The notes: generated by a model not told the origin, from the sequence alone. A stretch of 34,669 bases of DNA from Treponema sp. (GCA_016296205.1 JAEDJS010000015.1:1-34669); one strand, 5' to 3'. Counted from the first letter of the stretch, positions 23,211 through 31,376 are shown. Program-made: numbers and translations.

Positions 23211-24632
23211 TTATTTTGCTGTTTTTGCAGTAATTTCTGCCAGTTTCTGCAAACCCATTGCTTTCTGTTCTTCTGCAACCTGCTTCATTTTTTTCTGAAC
23301 TGCAGGAATGTCATTTACCATAAGGATTGGCTGCAAAGTTGCATCCAATGTATCCCGCCACAAAGAACCTTCTGGGTCTACTGTATTGCGTTCAAGAATT
23401 GTCATCTTAATTGGAATGTGAACATATTTGTCGTGAACAAGACCAACAACAATTTTTGTTTTTCCAGCCATTGCCGCATGAACCGCATTATTTCCGAGAC
23501 GTTCACAGTAAACGCTATCATTTGCATTTGTAACTGCTGCACGAACTTCGTAACTTGGATCAATATATTTAAGATTAATGTGAATTTTCTTTTCAGCAAA
23601 ATAAGCATTGATTTTATCACGGAGGAAAACACCAATGTCTGCAAGCTTTTTATTTCCGCTGGCATCTGTCTGACCAGTTGCATCAAGTAGTTCCTGTCCA
23701 GCACCTTCTGCAACAACGATAACTGCGTGACCTCTGTTTTCAAGACGTTTTTCCAAATGAGCTAAAAGTCCGTTTTCGCCTTCAAGTTCAAATGGCACTT
23801 CTGGAATAAGACAGAAATTTGTTTCGTGACTTGCCAACGCTGTACCGGCTGCAATAAATCCACTTTCCCGGCCCATAAGCTTTACAAGACCAATACCGTT
23901 AATCTGTGAGTGAGCTTCCATATGAACAGAATTTACTGCCTGTGTTGCTTTCTGAACTGCTGTTTCATAACCAAAAGAACGGTCAATAAATTTAAAATCA
24001 TTATCAACAGTTTTTGGAATACCAACTACTGCAATTTTAAGACCACGCTTTTCGATTTCGTTGGCAATTGAAAGACCACCATGCTGTGTACCGTCACCAC
24101 CAATTACAAAGAGCATGTTGATTCCCATTTTTACGATTGAATCAACAATTTCTGGAGTTCTGTTTCCACCACCGCGGCTTGTTCCCAATATTGTTCCACC
24201 AATTCTGTGGATTGTATCAACGTTGTCTGGGGTAAGTTCAACTGGTTCAAAACCATTTTCCGGAATAAATCCTTTGTAACCAAAACGAATTCCACGAATA
24301 TCACGAACGCCGTAACGATTCCACAAACAGCGGACTACTGCTCGGATAACATCATTCAAGCCAGGGCACAATCCACCGCAAGTACAAATACCTGCATGAA
24401 CTTCTTCCGGCTTAAAATAAATATATTCACGAGGACCTGCTTTTTCCATCAGATTACTGGAATCATCTGCAACAGGTTCACTGTCTGCATAAACATTTAC
24501 ACTTCTTCTAACAAAAGATGTATCTTTAACGTAGTTTGCCCGACAATCACCATACTGATTTGAAAGTTTTATTGGTGAAGGGATTTTACATTCCCCAAGA
24601 TTTTCAACTGAAAAATCAAATTTAGGTGTCAT
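23211..24632 (-). CDS. 6-phosphofructokinase, long GGDG/PKT type
   Basis: A 473-aa glycolytic enzyme converting fructose 6-phosphate to fructose 1,6-bisphosphate. The donor-site motif is GGDGT (178-182): Gly at the key position is associated with ATP use, where PPi enzymes have Asp. The catalytic motif is PKTVDND (206-212): the Lys is typical of PPi enzymes but also of the ATP-using group in trypanosomes and plants. MGRESGF (253-259) binds the sugar phosphate. Spirochaete relatives are often annotated as diphosphate-dependent; the sequence points to ATP but cannot settle it. GAGG lies 7 nt before the ATG in a leader of about 30 nt. Confidence 0.9.
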   Translation of the reverse strand: MTPKFDFSVENLGECKIPSPIKLSNQYGDCRANYVKDTSFVRRSVNVYADSEPVADDSSNLMEKAGPREYIYFKPEEVHAGICTCGGLCPGLNDVIRAVVRCLWNRYGVRDIRGIRFGYKGFIPENGFEPVELTPDNVDTIHRIGGTILGTSRGGGNRTPEIVDSIVKMGINMLFVIGGDGTQHGGLSIANEIEKRGLKIAVVGIPKTVDNDFKFIDRSFGYETAVQKATQAVNSVHMEAHSQINGIGLVKLMGRESGFIAAGTALASHETNFCLIPEVPFELEGENGLLAHLEKRLENRGHAVIVVAEGAGQELLDATGQTDASGNKKLADIGVFLRDKINAYFAEKKIHINLKYIDPSYEVRAAVTNANDSVYCERLGNNAVHAAMAGKTKIVVGLVHDKYVHIPIKMTILERNTVDPEGSLWRDTLDATLQPILMVNDIPAVQKKMKQVAEEQKAMGLQKLAEITAKTAK

Positions 24633-24667
24633 ATATTTTCCTCAGATTAATCAATAATATTTCTACA

Positions 24668-24696
24668 ATTATATTGCCATTTTGACTATTTTTCAA
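24668..24696 (-). promoter_or_regulatory. PFK promoter with ordinary leader
   Basis: On the minus strand TTGAAA (24691-24696), a 17-bp spacer and a perfect TATAAT (24668-24673) lie about 35 nt upstream of the ATG, leaving room for the GAGG ribosome site. It is a useful contrast with the leaderless-type promoters in the window. Confidence 0.7.
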
Positions 24697-24755
24697 CTGT
24701 TATTTAATGGAAAATTTCGATTTTTAACCATAGATTTTACCGCTCCCCCTTTTAC

Positions 24756-24784
24756 TTGAAAATATCTTTAATTTGCGTTAGATT
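24756..24784 (+). promoter_or_regulatory. promoter of the 282-aa exported protein
   Basis: TTGAAA (24756-24761), a 17-bp spacer and TAGATT (24779-24784) lie about 24 nt before the ATG, with GGAG in the leader. It is divergent from the PFK promoter. Confidence 0.5.
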
Positions 24785-24808
24785 ATTTTTTAGTGGAGAT
24801 TGATAAAT

Positions 24809-25657
24809 ATGAATTCTTTAAAAAAAACAGTTTCGGTACTTATTTTTACTTTAATTGCAACCACAGCTTTTTCTGCAGAAAATTCCAGCAAAAACTCCCC
24901 TCTTACTTTTGATTATTCCGCAGTTCAGAATTTCAACCAGAATTTTACCCAGGATTTTAACATCAACTTAACAACTTTTTCCGCCGATTCACTGGCAGAT
25001 TCAATTTTTCAGATTATTTTTGACCTTGCAACAGAAATGTGGCAGAATCTTTTGATGGAAACAAGATTTGCCAATTACCCATACCAGAATGACGGTAAAT
25101 ACATTAGTTTTTCTTCCGACTCTGAATGCACACGAATTTCCAGATGGTCAATTTCTACTGAATTTGGGTCAATTGCAAACTTCTGCTACACAAATACTTC
25201 AACTTTTGAAGGAATGCTGGTATGTATAGGACCTTTTGTTCAGAACACAATTCTTAAAGACAACAGCCTGATGACTGGTTTTGTTGATTTAGGAGGTCAG
25301 CTGGCAATTGTTCACCTTAATCCAGTATGTCTTTATGTATTTGCGGCAGTTAATATTCCTTATTCCATGGATGATTCAAACATGAAAGTTTCTAATGCAA
25401 ACGGTACAACAGTAGGAGCTTCCCTTAAATCTTACTTCAAAAAACCATTTATTCTTGAAGGCAGAATTTCTTATACATCATACAATGAATCTGACTATCT
25501 TTTTGGAGACGCATCACTGGGCTATATGCTGATTAACAGAGTTGAACTTTACGGCGGATGGAAAATGATTGGCCGCAAAGACACAACCGTTGCAGAAAAT
25601 TACCAGAAATTCAATTTCTATCATGGATTTAAAGGCGGCTTAAGATTATATTTTTAA
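24809..25657 (+). CDS. exported protein, possible outer-membrane beta-barrel
   Basis: A 282-aa protein with a signal peptide (MNSLKKTVSVLIFTLIATT, cleavage near AFSA-E at about 22-23). The C-terminal half alternates polar and hydrophobic residues in strand-like stretches (FILEGRISYTSY, SLGYMLINRVELYGGW) and ends with GGLRLYF. This is the aromatic-terminated strand typical of outer-membrane barrels. The family is not recognised. An in-frame TTG at 24800 falls between the GGAG (24795-24798) and the ATG; the ATG at 24809 is used, with 10-nt spacing. groEL follows 120 bp later under its own signals. Confidence 0.65.
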   Translation: MNSLKKTVSVLIFTLIATTAFSAENSSKNSPLTFDYSAVQNFNQNFTQDFNINLTTFSADSLADSIFQIIFDLATEMWQNLLMETRFANYPYQNDGKYISFSSDSECTRISRWSISTEFGSIANFCYTNTSTFEGMLVCIGPFVQNTILKDNSLMTGFVDLGGQLAIVHLNPVCLYVFAAVNIPYSMDDSNMKVSNANGTTVGASLKSYFKKPFILEGRISYTSYNESDYLFGDASLGYMLINRVELYGGWKMIGRKDTTVAENYQKFNFYHGFKGGLRLYF

Positions 25658-25698
25658 AAAAAAATTTGCCTTTAAACAAATTTTTCAGTATCTTATAG

Positions 25699-25740
25699 GT
25701 GATTGAAAGATTCGGTTTTGCAACTGATTCAATCAATCAC
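25699..25740 (+). promoter_or_regulatory. inverted repeat in the groEL leader
   Basis: GTGATTGA (25699-25706) and TCAATCAC (25733-25740) are perfect complements; an alternative GATTGAA (25701-25707) pairs with TTCAATC (25728-25734). It lies just after a possible promoter (TTGCCT at 25666, TATCTT at 25689, 17-bp spacer) and before the AGGAGA ribosome site. It does not match the HrcA CIRCE sequence. It could be an operator for another heat-shock regulator or an mRNA hairpin. Confidence 0.35.
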
Positions 25741-25777
25741 TTTTAAAAATTTAAATTATTATTAGGAGAAATAAAAA

Positions 25778-27403
25778 ATGGCTAAACAGTTGATTTACAG
25801 TGAAGAAGCCCGCAAAAAGATGCTCAGCGGTGTTGAACAGATTGCAAAGGCAGTAAAAGTTACTCTTGGTCCTTGTGGACGCCTTGTTATGCTGGACAAA
25901 AAATATGGTGCACCTACAATCACAAAAGATGGTGTTAGTGTTGCAAAAGAAATTGAACTTAAAGATCCCTATGAAAACATGGGTGCACAGCTTGTTCGCG
26001 AAGTTTCAAGCAAAACAAATGATGTTGCAGGTGACGGTACAACTACAGCTACTGTTCTTGCTTATGCAATTGTTCGGGAAGGGCTTAAAGCAGTTAGTGC
26101 CGGTATGACTCCAATTGAAATCAAACGCGGTATTGATAAAGCTACAGCACAGGCAGTTGAAATCATCAAGAAAAACAGCCGTGCAGTTAAAGGCAACGAA
26201 GATATTACACATGTTGCAACAATTTCTGCAAACAATGATCCTGAAATCGGTAAAATTCTTGCAGATGCTATCGAAAAGGTTGGCAAAGATGGTGTTATTA
26301 CAGTTGAAGAATCAAAAAACATGGATACAACGGTAAAAACAGTAGAAGGTATGCAGTTTGACCGGGGATACATCTCTTCTTACTTTGCAACTGACCGTGA
26401 AAGAATGGTTTGTGATTACAGCGATGCATTCGTTCTTATTTATGACAAGAAAATTTCAACAATGAAAGATATTTTGCCAGTTCTTGAAAAGGTTGCTCAG
26501 TCAGGAAAACCTCTTCTTATCATCTGTGAAGACATGGACGGTGAAGCTCTTGCAACACTTGTAGTAAACAGCCTCCGTGGAACTCTCAAATGTGCCGCAG
26601 TTAAAGCACCTGGTTTTGGTGACAGAAGAAAAGAAATGCTCCAGGACATTGCAATCCTCACTGGCGGAAAAGTAATTACAGAAGATCTGGGACTTAAGCT
26701 TGAAACAACAGAACTTTCTGACCTTGGTCGTGCAAAGAGCATAAAAATCGACAAAGACAACACAACAATTGTTGACGGTGCCGGTAACAAGGACGAAATT
26801 GCAGACAGAGTAAATCAGATTAAAAACCAGATTGAACAAACAACAAGCGATTACGACAAAGAAAAACTCAAGGAACGTCTTGCAAAACTTTCTGGCGGTG
26901 TTGCAGTTATTGAAATCGGTGCAATTACAGAAACAGAAATGAAGGAAAAGAAATTCCGCGTAGAAGATACACTTGCTGCTACACGTGCTGCTCTTGAAGA
27001 AGGAATTGTTTGCGGTGGTGGACTTGCACTTATCGAAGCTGTAAAAGGCCTGGATGAAGAAAAAGCAAATCTTAACGGCGACGAAAAAGTTGGTTTTGCA
27101 ATCATCAAGCGTGCTCTTGAAGAACCAATCCGCCAGATTGCAGACAATGCAGGTGTAGACGGAAGCGTTATTGCAGACAAAGCAAAGAACGGAAAAGCAG
27201 GAATCGGATACAACGCTGCCAAAGGTGAATGGGTAGACATGATGGCTGCTGGTATTATTGACCCTGCAAAAGTTACCCGCTGTGCACTCCAGAATGCAGC
27301 TAGTGTTGCAGGTATGCTTCTTACAACAGAATGTGCAATTACAGACATTCCTGAACCACCAGCACCACCAGCTCCAGCACCAGACATGGGCGGAATGTAT
27401 TAA
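25778..27403 (+). CDS. groEL: chaperonin GroEL (60 kDa)
   Basis: A 541-aa cytosolic chaperonin that folds proteins in a tetradecameric ring with ATP and GroES. The family signature is clear along the whole length (GAPTITKDGVSVAKEIEL, DVAGDGTTTATVLA, GGGLALIEA). The ATP phosphate-binding segment reads TLGPCGRLVMLDKK, where most GroEL proteins have TLGPKGRNVVLDK, so Lys34 and Asn37 (E. coli numbering) are Cys33 and Leu36. The C-terminal tail is Pro/Ala-rich and ends DMGGMY, shorter than the usual GGM repeats. No groES is adjacent, as in other treponemes where the two genes are apart. AGGAGA precedes the ATG. A strong terminator follows, so it is a single-gene unit. Confidence 0.97.
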   Translation: MAKQLIYSEEARKKMLSGVEQIAKAVKVTLGPCGRLVMLDKKYGAPTITKDGVSVAKEIELKDPYENMGAQLVREVSSKTNDVAGDGTTTATVLAYAIVREGLKAVSAGMTPIEIKRGIDKATAQAVEIIKKNSRAVKGNEDITHVATISANNDPEIGKILADAIEKVGKDGVITVEESKNMDTTVKTVEGMQFDRGYISSYFATDRERMVCDYSDAFVLIYDKKISTMKDILPVLEKVAQSGKPLLIICEDMDGEALATLVVNSLRGTLKCAAVKAPGFGDRRKEMLQDIAILTGGKVITEDLGLKLETTELSDLGRAKSIKIDKDNTTIVDGAGNKDEIADRVNQIKNQIEQTTSDYDKEKLKERLAKLSGGVAVIEIGAITETEMKEKKFRVEDTLAATRAALEEGIVCGGGLALIEAVKGLDEEKANLNGDEKVGFAIIKRALEEPIRQIADNAGVDGSVIADKAKNGKAGIGYNAAKGEWVDMMAAGIIDPAKVTRCALQNAASVAGMLLTTECAITDIPEPPAPPAPAPDMGGMY

Positions 27404-27414
27404 TAAAAAAAATG

Positions 27415-27443
27415 ATCCCGAACACCAGTTCGGGATTTTTTTT
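27415..27443 (+). terminator. groEL intrinsic terminator
   Basis: ATCCCGAAC (27415-27423), tetraloop ACCA and GTTCGGGAT (27428-27436) form a perfect 9-bp stem followed by an eight-T run (27436-27443), 12 bp after the groEL stop. Confidence 0.95.
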
Positions 27444-27450
27444 ACCATCG

Positions 27451-27735
27451 TCATCCTGAATTTTACCATCATCATCCTGAACTTTACCGCCGTCATCCTG
27501 AACATGATTCAGGATCTCTTAGTTGCAGAATGAGATTCCGGATCAGGTCCGGAATGACGATGCGGGGGGTTCCGGATCAGGTCCGGAATGACGGTGCACG
27601 CTGTGTCATCCTGAACTCGATTCAGGATCTCTAGTTGCAGAATGAGATTCCGGATCAGGTCCGGAATGACGGTGCGGGGGGGGCCGGATCAGGTCCGGAA
27701 TGACGGTGCGGGGGATTCCGGATCAAGTCCGGAAT
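27451..27735. repeat. mosaic of two palindrome types (BIME-like)
   Basis: This fills most of the 462-bp gene-free stretch after groEL. Type A is TCCTGAA-N5-TTCAGGA, with full copies at 27496-27514 and 27609-27627 and half copies (TCATCCTGAA) at 27451 and 27472. Type B is TTCCGGA-TCAGG-TCCGGAA with an ATGACG tail; copies centre at about 27545, 27579, 27657, 27691 and 27725, the last with loop TCAAG. A compound A-B-B unit of about 105 bp occurs twice in tandem (27493-27597 and 27606-27708), with a TTGCAGAATGAG linker in both. G-runs separate the B units. No coding potential is seen. Confidence 0.9.
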
Positions 27736-27781
27736 GACACACTTTTTGCGCCTCCCCGTCTGAACATTTCCGCAATTCCCC

Positions 27782-27818
27782 GCCTTCCTTCCGTTTTTCA
27801 TAACATTTGGTCACTGTC
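27782..27818 (+). repeat. possible fragment of the 203-bp palindrome element
   Basis: GCCTTCCTTCC, then a T-rich ATAA-containing stretch and ACTGTC, matches 12305-12347 in order and approximate spacing, where the 203-bp palindrome has GCCTTCCTTCC, GTATTTTTAT and ACTGTC. The matching left half is not seen. The remaining bases of 27736-27865 show nothing else recognisable. Confidence 0.35.
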
Positions 27819-27865
27819 TTTTAATTTTGCTAAAAAATTTAATCGTTGCAAGAAGCATAACAATT

Positions 27866-28429
27866 CTATTTATGTGAAACAATTACTTCTGATTTTTCCA
27901 CATCATCTGTTATTGTCATATCGTAAATCAATTTTATAACTGAATCAGAATCTGTAACCTGAAAACTTTTACCTTCATAGCAAATTTCTACTGCATCATT
28001 TTTCCAGTTTACAGTACCAAGGTTATTTTTTGCAGCCTTAATTTTAGATAACACTCCAGTTTCTTCATCCATAACACTAATAAAATCAGTATCAAACCCA
28101 GCAAATTTAATATTATCTATGTTGATAACATGAGAAAGCTTTGGAGTTACACACAATCCAAGTGACACATCAAAATTATAATTTACAGTCTCTCCAGCAG
28201 CGATTGAAACATTTTCTAAACTTTCAATTTTTTCGCAATAACTTTCAGATATATCATCATAAATCACAAAAGTTTCTGCCCCAACATTTTTTTCACTGGC
28301 ACTTTCATTGGTTATTTTCAATTCCACGGAATACGAATAACCCGATTCCTGAATTGGATTTTTATCTACGCAACTTGAAATTGCAAGAGTGAACAGAATG
28401 AAAGTTGTAACATATTTAATTTGTTTCAT
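27866..28429 (-). CDS. small lipoprotein next to the astacin-like protease
   Basis: A 187-aa predicted lipoprotein (MKQIKYVTTFILFTLAISSC, acylated Cys20). The mature part is acidic with strand-rich sequence (SYSVELKITNES, IAAGETVNYNFDV), suggestive of an immunoglobulin-like beta sandwich. No family is recognised. GTG codons lie 9 and 12 nt upstream in frame; the ATG at 28429 gives the classical lipoprotein start. It begins 13 bp after the protease stop, so it is the second gene of a two-gene operon and could be a partner, substrate-binding or inhibitory protein of the protease. No terminator is obvious after its stop. Confidence 0.65.
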   Translation of the reverse strand: MKQIKYVTTFILFTLAISSCVDKNPIQESGYSYSVELKITNESASEKNVGAETFVIYDDISESYCEKIESLENVSIAAGETVNYNFDVSLGLCVTPKLSHVINIDNIKFAGFDTDFISVMDEETGVLSKIKAAKNNLGTVNWKNDAVEICYEGKSFQVTDSDSVIKLIYDMTITDDVEKSEVIVSHK

Positions 28430-28442
28430 ACTTTTCACCACC

Positions 28443-29771
28443 TTAATACATTTTATTAATCATTTCAAAATCATTATTTGAAGGAACTTTATTTAATCTT
28501 GTCCTACTCAAACCACCATTTTGATATATTTTATCTTGTTTAACGGTCAAGCCAGAATATAGCATAATCGAATCAAAATCAAAACTGTCCGATTGTGTAC
28601 TATAAGTGCTTTCCCAAAAAGCTGGATAAGTAAGCGTTATTCTCCATGAACCTACTTTTACAGTTCTTGTTTCCCAACGCCAGCCTGAAATTGTTTTTGG
28701 AATAATACCATAATTTACTGAATCTTTTAATTGTTCCTCTGATACTTCAATCCAATCATCTCGATCATATCTAGTATGTTCATGTTCCAAACCAAGAGCA
28801 TGTCCCAATTCGTGCAATGGAGTTCTTTCATATTGAGAAGATGACAATGTTTCAGAAAGATTAAAAGCTTGATTTCCACCAATACAACCAACATAGGAAT
28901 TTCCTGCAATTCCCGGATCTAATTTAGCAGTATTGAAATTAACACAACCTGTCACTTTGATTGCTAAAGTAAAATCATTCCATCCAGTTGACTCATATTC
29001 ACTAAATGTAACATTTGTATTATCAGACCATACTTTCATAGCATCTTCAATAAGTCCCTTATGAAAATCTGTAACTGACCCCCATTTATAATAAACAATA
29101 CTATTTGGCCACAATGGTGTAGATTTTTTAATGACAGCTCTACTACTTGTTTCTTCATGAAAAATTTTATTCATATCATTTTCAATCGAAGATAAAACTG
29201 ATTCTATACTTTTACCATTTGCAATTTCATTTAAAATCGCAGTGGTCATAATTCCACGAATCGAATCAAATGGAACTTCTGCATCATCACCAAAAAGATA
29301 TCCAGTTTCTGAAACATTAATTCCTTCTACTTTTATCGCATCTGAATAATCTGGTGTAATTTTCAATAATTCTTCTTTAAATTCTTCAGAAATTAAATTC
29401 AATTCGTCTTCCAAAGAAATAATTGTTGATGTTGCAGAACGATTTCCTTCATCAACAGTTCTTGTTAACAAAGACAAATCTTCTGGTAATAATTCGCCTA
29501 AATCTACAAATTCAAGTCCACCAAACGCCTTTCGAGATAATTTTGGTTCTTCCACATAATTAAATACAGCTTTCGAAGCCTTCTCACAAGCTTTTATCTG
29601 AATATCAAATATGCTGCCTATAGTTTTTGAAGCTTCAGAAGTATAATTACTTTCTTCAAAATTAATACTTCTTTCCTGCGCTACTTCATTAATCTTAATT
29701 TGATTGTTACAACCAATTAATGTAATAAGAAATACACTACCGATAAATAATTTTTGATGACTTTTTTTCAT
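28443..29771 (-). CDS. astacin-like zinc metalloprotease lipoprotein
   Basis: A 442-aa lipoprotein (lipobox LIGC, Cys21). Residues about 225-440 form an M12A astacin-like domain: WPNSIVYYKW as the mature-domain opening, the extended zinc site HELGHALGLEHEHTRYDRD at 320-338 (ligands H320, H324, H330; catalytic E321), and a Met-turn SIMLYSG. Residues 22-220 have no recognised motif and may be a propeptide or adhesion region. It probably sits on the cell surface and cuts host, mucin-associated or bacterial proteins. AGGAG lies 5 nt before the ATG. The gene looks more AT-rich and has fewer of the codons favoured by its neighbours, so acquisition by transfer is possible. Confidence 0.85.
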   Translation of the reverse strand: MKKSHQKLFIGSVFLITLIGCNNQIKINEVAQERSINFEESNYTSEASKTIGSIFDIQIKACEKASKAVFNYVEEPKLSRKAFGGLEFVDLGELLPEDLSLLTRTVDEGNRSATSTIISLEDELNLISEEFKEELLKITPDYSDAIKVEGINVSETGYLFGDDAEVPFDSIRGIMTTAILNEIANGKSIESVLSSIENDMNKIFHEETSSRAVIKKSTPLWPNSIVYYKWGSVTDFHKGLIEDAMKVWSDNTNVTFSEYESTGWNDFTLAIKVTGCVNFNTAKLDPGIAGNSYVGCIGGNQAFNLSETLSSSQYERTPLHELGHALGLEHEHTRYDRDDWIEVSEEQLKDSVNYGIIPKTISGWRWETRTVKVGSWRITLTYPAFWESTYSTQSDSFDFDSIMLYSGLTVKQDKIYQNGGLSRTRLNKVPSNNDFEMINKMY

Positions 29772-29801
29772 TTTAACTCCTTTTAATTTTATATTAAAAC
29801 T

Positions 29802-29830
29802 ATATTAATGTTAATTTATAATAACTTCAA
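29802..29830 (-). promoter_or_regulatory. astacin-like gene promoter
   Basis: On the minus strand TTGAAG (29825-29830), a 17-bp spacer and TAATAT (29802-29807) lie 30 nt before the ATG, with AGGAG in the leader. The area is very AT-rich, so other placements are possible. Confidence 0.35.
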
Positions 29831-29900
29831 TATAAAATCAATAAATAGGACAGTTATTAACAAATAATTATTTTTAAAGTTTTTTTAAGTTAATTATTTA

Positions 29901-29940
29901 AAAAAATTAAAGGTAATATTTATGTCTAAATATTACCTTT
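29901..29940 (-). terminator. intrinsic terminator after ffh
   Basis: AAAGGTAATATTTA (29909-29922), loop TGTC and TAAATATTACCTTT (29927-29940) form a perfect 14-bp stem; on the minus strand it is followed by AATTTTTT. It lies about 30 bp after the ffh stop. Confidence 0.9.
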
Positions 29941-29969
29941 ATAAAATACATTTTATTATACAATTTGAA

Positions 29970-31376
29970 TTATCTTCTGAACATTTTGCTCAAATCACCC
30001 AGCTTGCTTAAATCTGGCATGCCGCCACCCATTCCACCGGCACCGCCACTCATCATCTGCTGCATAAGGTTTGCCTGCATTCCCTTGTTGCGGGTAAGTT
30101 TTTTCATGGTGAGCTTTGTTTTTTCAAAATTCTTAATAAGCTTGTTTACTTCCTGAACACTTGTTCCGCTGCCTTTTGCAATTCTTTTTCGACGGCTTGG
30201 GCCAATAATCAGGTGATTCATTCTTTCTTTCATTGTCATGCTAAGAATAATTGCTTCCTGATGTTTTGTATCTGCACCAGCCAGCTGCTCTTCGCTTATC
30301 TGCCCCGCAAGCCCAGGCATCATGTCTATAAGGCTTTTCATATTGCCCATTTTTTTTACACTCTGCATCTGTTCAAGCATATCCTGCAAAGTGTATTCGT
30401 TGCGGCTCATCTTTTTCTGAAGCTTTAATGCTTCTTCCTGATCAACTGTTTCCTGAGCTTTTTCTACAAGAGAAACAATATCACCCATGCCAAGAATACG
30501 GCTGGCAATTCGTTCCGGGTGGAAAGGTTCAAGATCTTCTGTTTTTTCACCAGTACCAATGTATAAAATTGGTTTACCTGTAATTGTTTTTAAAGAAAGT
30601 GCTGCACCACCACGAGCATCTGAATCAAACTTTGTAAGGATAACGCCAGTAAGTCCCAGCTGTTCATCAAAACTTTTTGCAATATCAACTGCATTCTGAC
30701 CAGTCATGCTGTCTGCAACAAGAATTGTTTCTACCGGATCAACTGCTTTCTTTACTGCAACCAGTTCCTTCATCATGTCTTCATCAATCTGGAGACGACC
30801 GGCTGTATCTACAATAACTGTATCATTGCCATTTTTCTTTGCAAAATGAATTGCGTCTTTTGCAATACGAACTGCATCTTTTGTGCTTTCATCTTTGTAA
30901 ACCGGCACCCCGATTTTTTCACCAAGAACACAAAGCTGTTCAATGGCGGCAGGTCTTACTAAGTCACAGGCAACTAAAAGTGGATTTCTTCCTTCTTTTT
31001 TAAGACGGGCTGCAAGTTTGTGAGCGGCTGTTGTTTTACCGGCACCCTGCAAACCAAGGAAAAGAATTACCGACTGTGTATCTGGTCCTTTAAGCTGCAA
31101 ATCTGTTTTAGTATCTCCCAGCATTGCAACCATTTTGTCATAAATGATTTTTACAAACTGCTGACCAGGATCAACTGCTCTAAGAACTTTTTCGCCTTTT
31201 GCTTCTTCTATTGTGCTGTTTACAAATCTGCGGACAACTCTAAGGTTTACGTCTGCTTCCAGAAGAGCCATTTTTATCTGCTCAACTGTTTCTTCAATAT
31301 TTTTTTCTGTAATTTTTCCTTTTCCAGTCATATTGCGGATAATTCCGGAGAAGGTATTTGTAAGCTTTTCTAACAT
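29970..31376 (-). CDS. ffh: signal recognition particle protein Ffh
   Basis: A 468-aa SRP54-type GTPase that binds signal sequences and 4.5S RNA and delivers ribosomes to FtsY. The N domain is residues 1-90. The G domain has G1 GLQGAGKT (108-115), G3 DTAGRLQ (190-196) and G4 TKFD (248-251, then SDARGG). The M domain (about 300-468) has the RNA-binding KGSGTSVQEVNKL and a methionine-rich tail. The C-terminus (GGAGGMGGGMPDLSKLGDL) is Gly-rich, as in other bacteria. AGGA lies 7 nt before the ATG. It follows gpsA by 72 bp with no strong terminator and may be co-transcribed. A strong terminator follows it. Confidence 0.97.
   Translation of the reverse strand: MLEKLTNTFSGIIRNMTGKGKITEKNIEETVEQIKMALLEADVNLRVVRRFVNSTIEEAKGEKVLRAVDPGQQFVKIIYDKMVAMLGDTKTDLQLKGPDTQSVILFLGLQGAGKTTAAHKLAARLKKEGRNPLLVACDLVRPAAIEQLCVLGEKIGVPVYKDESTKDAVRIAKDAIHFAKKNGNDTVIVDTAGRLQIDEDMMKELVAVKKAVDPVETILVADSMTGQNAVDIAKSFDEQLGLTGVILTKFDSDARGGAALSLKTITGKPILYIGTGEKTEDLEPFHPERIASRILGMGDIVSLVEKAQETVDQEEALKLQKKMSRNEYTLQDMLEQMQSVKKMGNMKSLIDMMPGLAGQISEEQLAGADTKHQEAIILSMTMKERMNHLIIGPSRRKRIAKGSGTSVQEVNKLIKNFEKTKLTMKKLTRNKGMQANLMQQMMSGGAGGMGGGMPDLSKLGDLSKMFRR

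Noticed and set aside
25660..25777. CIRCE element for HrcA before groEL
   Set aside because: No match to TTAGCACTC-N9-GAGTGCTAA is present; only an unrelated inverted repeat is seen.
26501..27505. 334-aa open frame antisense to groEL, Cys/Phe/Asn rich
   Set aside because: It mirrors the codon bias of groEL on the other strand, has no ribosome site, and its composition is not protein-like.
27451..27735. CRISPR-like array after groEL
   Set aside because: Repeats are palindromes of two types with irregular spacing and near-identical intervening sequence; there are no unique spacers and no cas genes.
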